Positions 14,654 to 15,464 of a stretch of 15,464 nucleotides of DNA are shown one piece after another (the stretch's first letter is position 1; every line of letters begins with the position of its first letter). The notes beneath the pieces are model-generated. The model ran no database searches. It was not told the DNA's origin and was given only the letters and a program-made list of their open reading frames with translations. The translations under genes were made by a program, and so were the position numbers. Source of the DNA: an uncultured Granulosicoccaceae bacterium. Lineage in GTDB: Bacteria > Pseudomonadota > Gammaproteobacteria > CALCKW01. The DNA is taken from NCBI GenBank assembly GCA_937941555.1, contig CALDHJ010000389.1:1-15464 (forward strand), read 5' to 3'.

Positions 14654-15464
14654 GTGACCCCCACCACCGATACGTGGCCGCTCTTTGTCACCGCGGCCCG
14701 CAGTCTTGAAACCCAACTGGAAACCGAGCTCACTGCGCTCGGCGCCACGGACGCTCGCGTGTCGCGCGGTGGCGTGAACTGCGTCGCCGATCTCGAGACG
14801 CTCTACCGGATCTGCCACCGCAGCCGCCTGGCGAGCCGTGTACTCCTGCCGGTTGCCGAGTTCGCGGCGGCAGACGAGGCCGCCTTGTACCAGGGTTGCC
14901 TTTCAGTCGACTGGTCGGCCGTGCTCGCACCGGGCAGCTCCCTCGCAGTCGATTTCGCGAGCAGCCGCTCAGCACTGACCCACACCCGCTTCGGCGCGCA
15001 GCGCGTCAAGGACGGCATCGTCGACCAGCTGCGCGCGGCCCGCGGCGAGCGTCCGGACGTCGACCGCCAGCAGCCCGACTGCCGCATCAACGCCTACCTC
15101 TTCGACAACCGCGCGAGCCTCTCGCTCGATCTCGGCGGCGGCGCGCTGCACCGGCGGCCCTGGCTCGCCGAGGACGCGCGCCCCGCAATCGCCCCGAATC
15201 TCGCGAGTGCGCTGCTGATGAAGTCTGGTTGGGCGCGGGTCGACGGCCCGTCGGCACACTGCGTGAGCCTCTGGGCCCAGGATGCGACGCTCGCGATCGA
15301 AGCGGCCGAAATCGCACTCGGCGCCGCCGCCAACCGCGACCGAGACCACTGGGGTTTTCTCGGCTGGTTGGCCCACGACGCCGACGCCTGGTCGAGAGAG
15401 CAGCACGCAGCCCTGCTCGATGAATCCGACTGCGAGCTGCACATCACTGCCGTGGAACCGGATC
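14654..15464 (+). CDS. rlmL: 23S rRNA (guanine-N2)-methyltransferase RlmL / RlmKL, N-terminal part
   Basis: The first 270 codons are present; the gene runs off the window. RlmL methylates G2445 of 23S rRNA at N2, and in Gammaproteobacteria it is usually fused to RlmK, which makes m7G2069. The N-terminal ferredoxin-like and THUMP region is clear: family-like CHRSRLASRVLLPVAEF (about 55-70), HTRFGAQRVKDGIVDQ (110-125) and RPDVDRQQPDCRINAYL (133-149). The methyltransferase domain begins with NLASALLMKSGW (182-193). Where the family has DPxCGSGT, this protein has SLWAQDAT (205-212), although the following L-x-IEAA is kept. The GTG start has AAGGA six bases upstream and lies 20 bases after ggt. 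The C-terminal half cannot be judged. Confidence 0.88.
   Translation, partial: MTPTTDTWPLFVTAARSLETQLETELTALGATDARVSRGGVNCVADLETLYRICHRSRLASRVLLPVAEFAAADEAALYQGCLSVDWSAVLAPGSSLAVDFASSRSALTHTRFGAQRVKDGIVDQLRAARGERPDVDRQQPDCRINAYLFDNRASLSLDLGGGALHRRPWLAEDARPAIAPNLASALLMKSGWARVDGPSAHCVSLWAQDATLAIEAAEIALGAAANRDRDHWGFLGWLAHDADAWSREQHAALLDESDCELHITAVEPD

Noticed and set aside
15240..15300. A compensated frameshift hiding an intact DPxCGSGT motif in RlmL
   Set aside because: The other frames in this stretch do not give the motif either (one reads EPLGPGC, which lacks GSGT), and the frame is intact on both sides.
1..15464. Search for tRNA, rRNA, CRISPR, insertion sequences, attachment sites and phage genes
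   Set aside because: By eye I saw no cloverleaf, regularly spaced repeats, transposase or integrase sequence, and base composition and gene style look uniform.

Overview
The window is high-GC, densely coding DNA from a bacterium, most likely a gammaproteobacterium. The evidence is a type II secretion (T2SS) gene block that includes gspN, a rhombosortase, a divergent ilvA/rpiA pair, and an RlmKL-type 23S rRNA methyltransferase start (the fused RlmL-RlmK enzyme is typical of Gammaproteobacteria). I cannot name a genus. No tRNA, rRNA, CRISPR array, insertion sequence or phage gene was seen. Six of the eighteen coding starts called are GTG.

Layout. (1) 1-150: window edge with no gene I can support. 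(2) 151-6732, minus strand: a tight T2SS operon read in the order gspG-H-I-J-K-L-M-N, then cysQ after a 158-base gap. It encodes the major pseudopilin, four minor pseudopilins (H, I, J, K) and the inner-membrane assembly proteins L, M and N. The genes gspC, D, E and F are not in the window, so the system must be completed from another locus. (3) 6733-6971: a divergent control region with two short perfect dyads. (4) 6972-8478, plus strand: three overlapping or abutting integral-membrane genes, a rhombosortase-type rhomboid protease, a VanZ-family protein and a one-domain PqiA-family protein. (5) 8486-12051, minus strand: ilvA, a membrane-anchored M20 peptidase and a BCP-like peroxiredoxin, read in that order. 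(6) 12151-15464, plus strand: rpiA, a secreted gamma-glutamyltransferase, and the 5' part of rlmL/rlmKL running off the end.

How it fits together. Rhombosortases are known to process proteins that carry a GlyGly-CTERM tail and reach the surface through T2SS. Finding one head to head with the pseudopilin operon therefore looks like a secretion machine placed beside its processing protease, with the small VanZ and PqiA membrane proteins translationally linked to that protease. This is the most interesting part of the window. The second is the RlmL N-terminal fragment: it aligns well with the family but has lost the DPxCGSGT S-adenosylmethionine-binding motif. The rest is housekeeping: sulfur-nucleotide recycling (CysQ), isoleucine synthesis (IlvA), the pentose phosphate pathway (RpiA) and glutathione or gamma-glutamyl turnover (Ggt).
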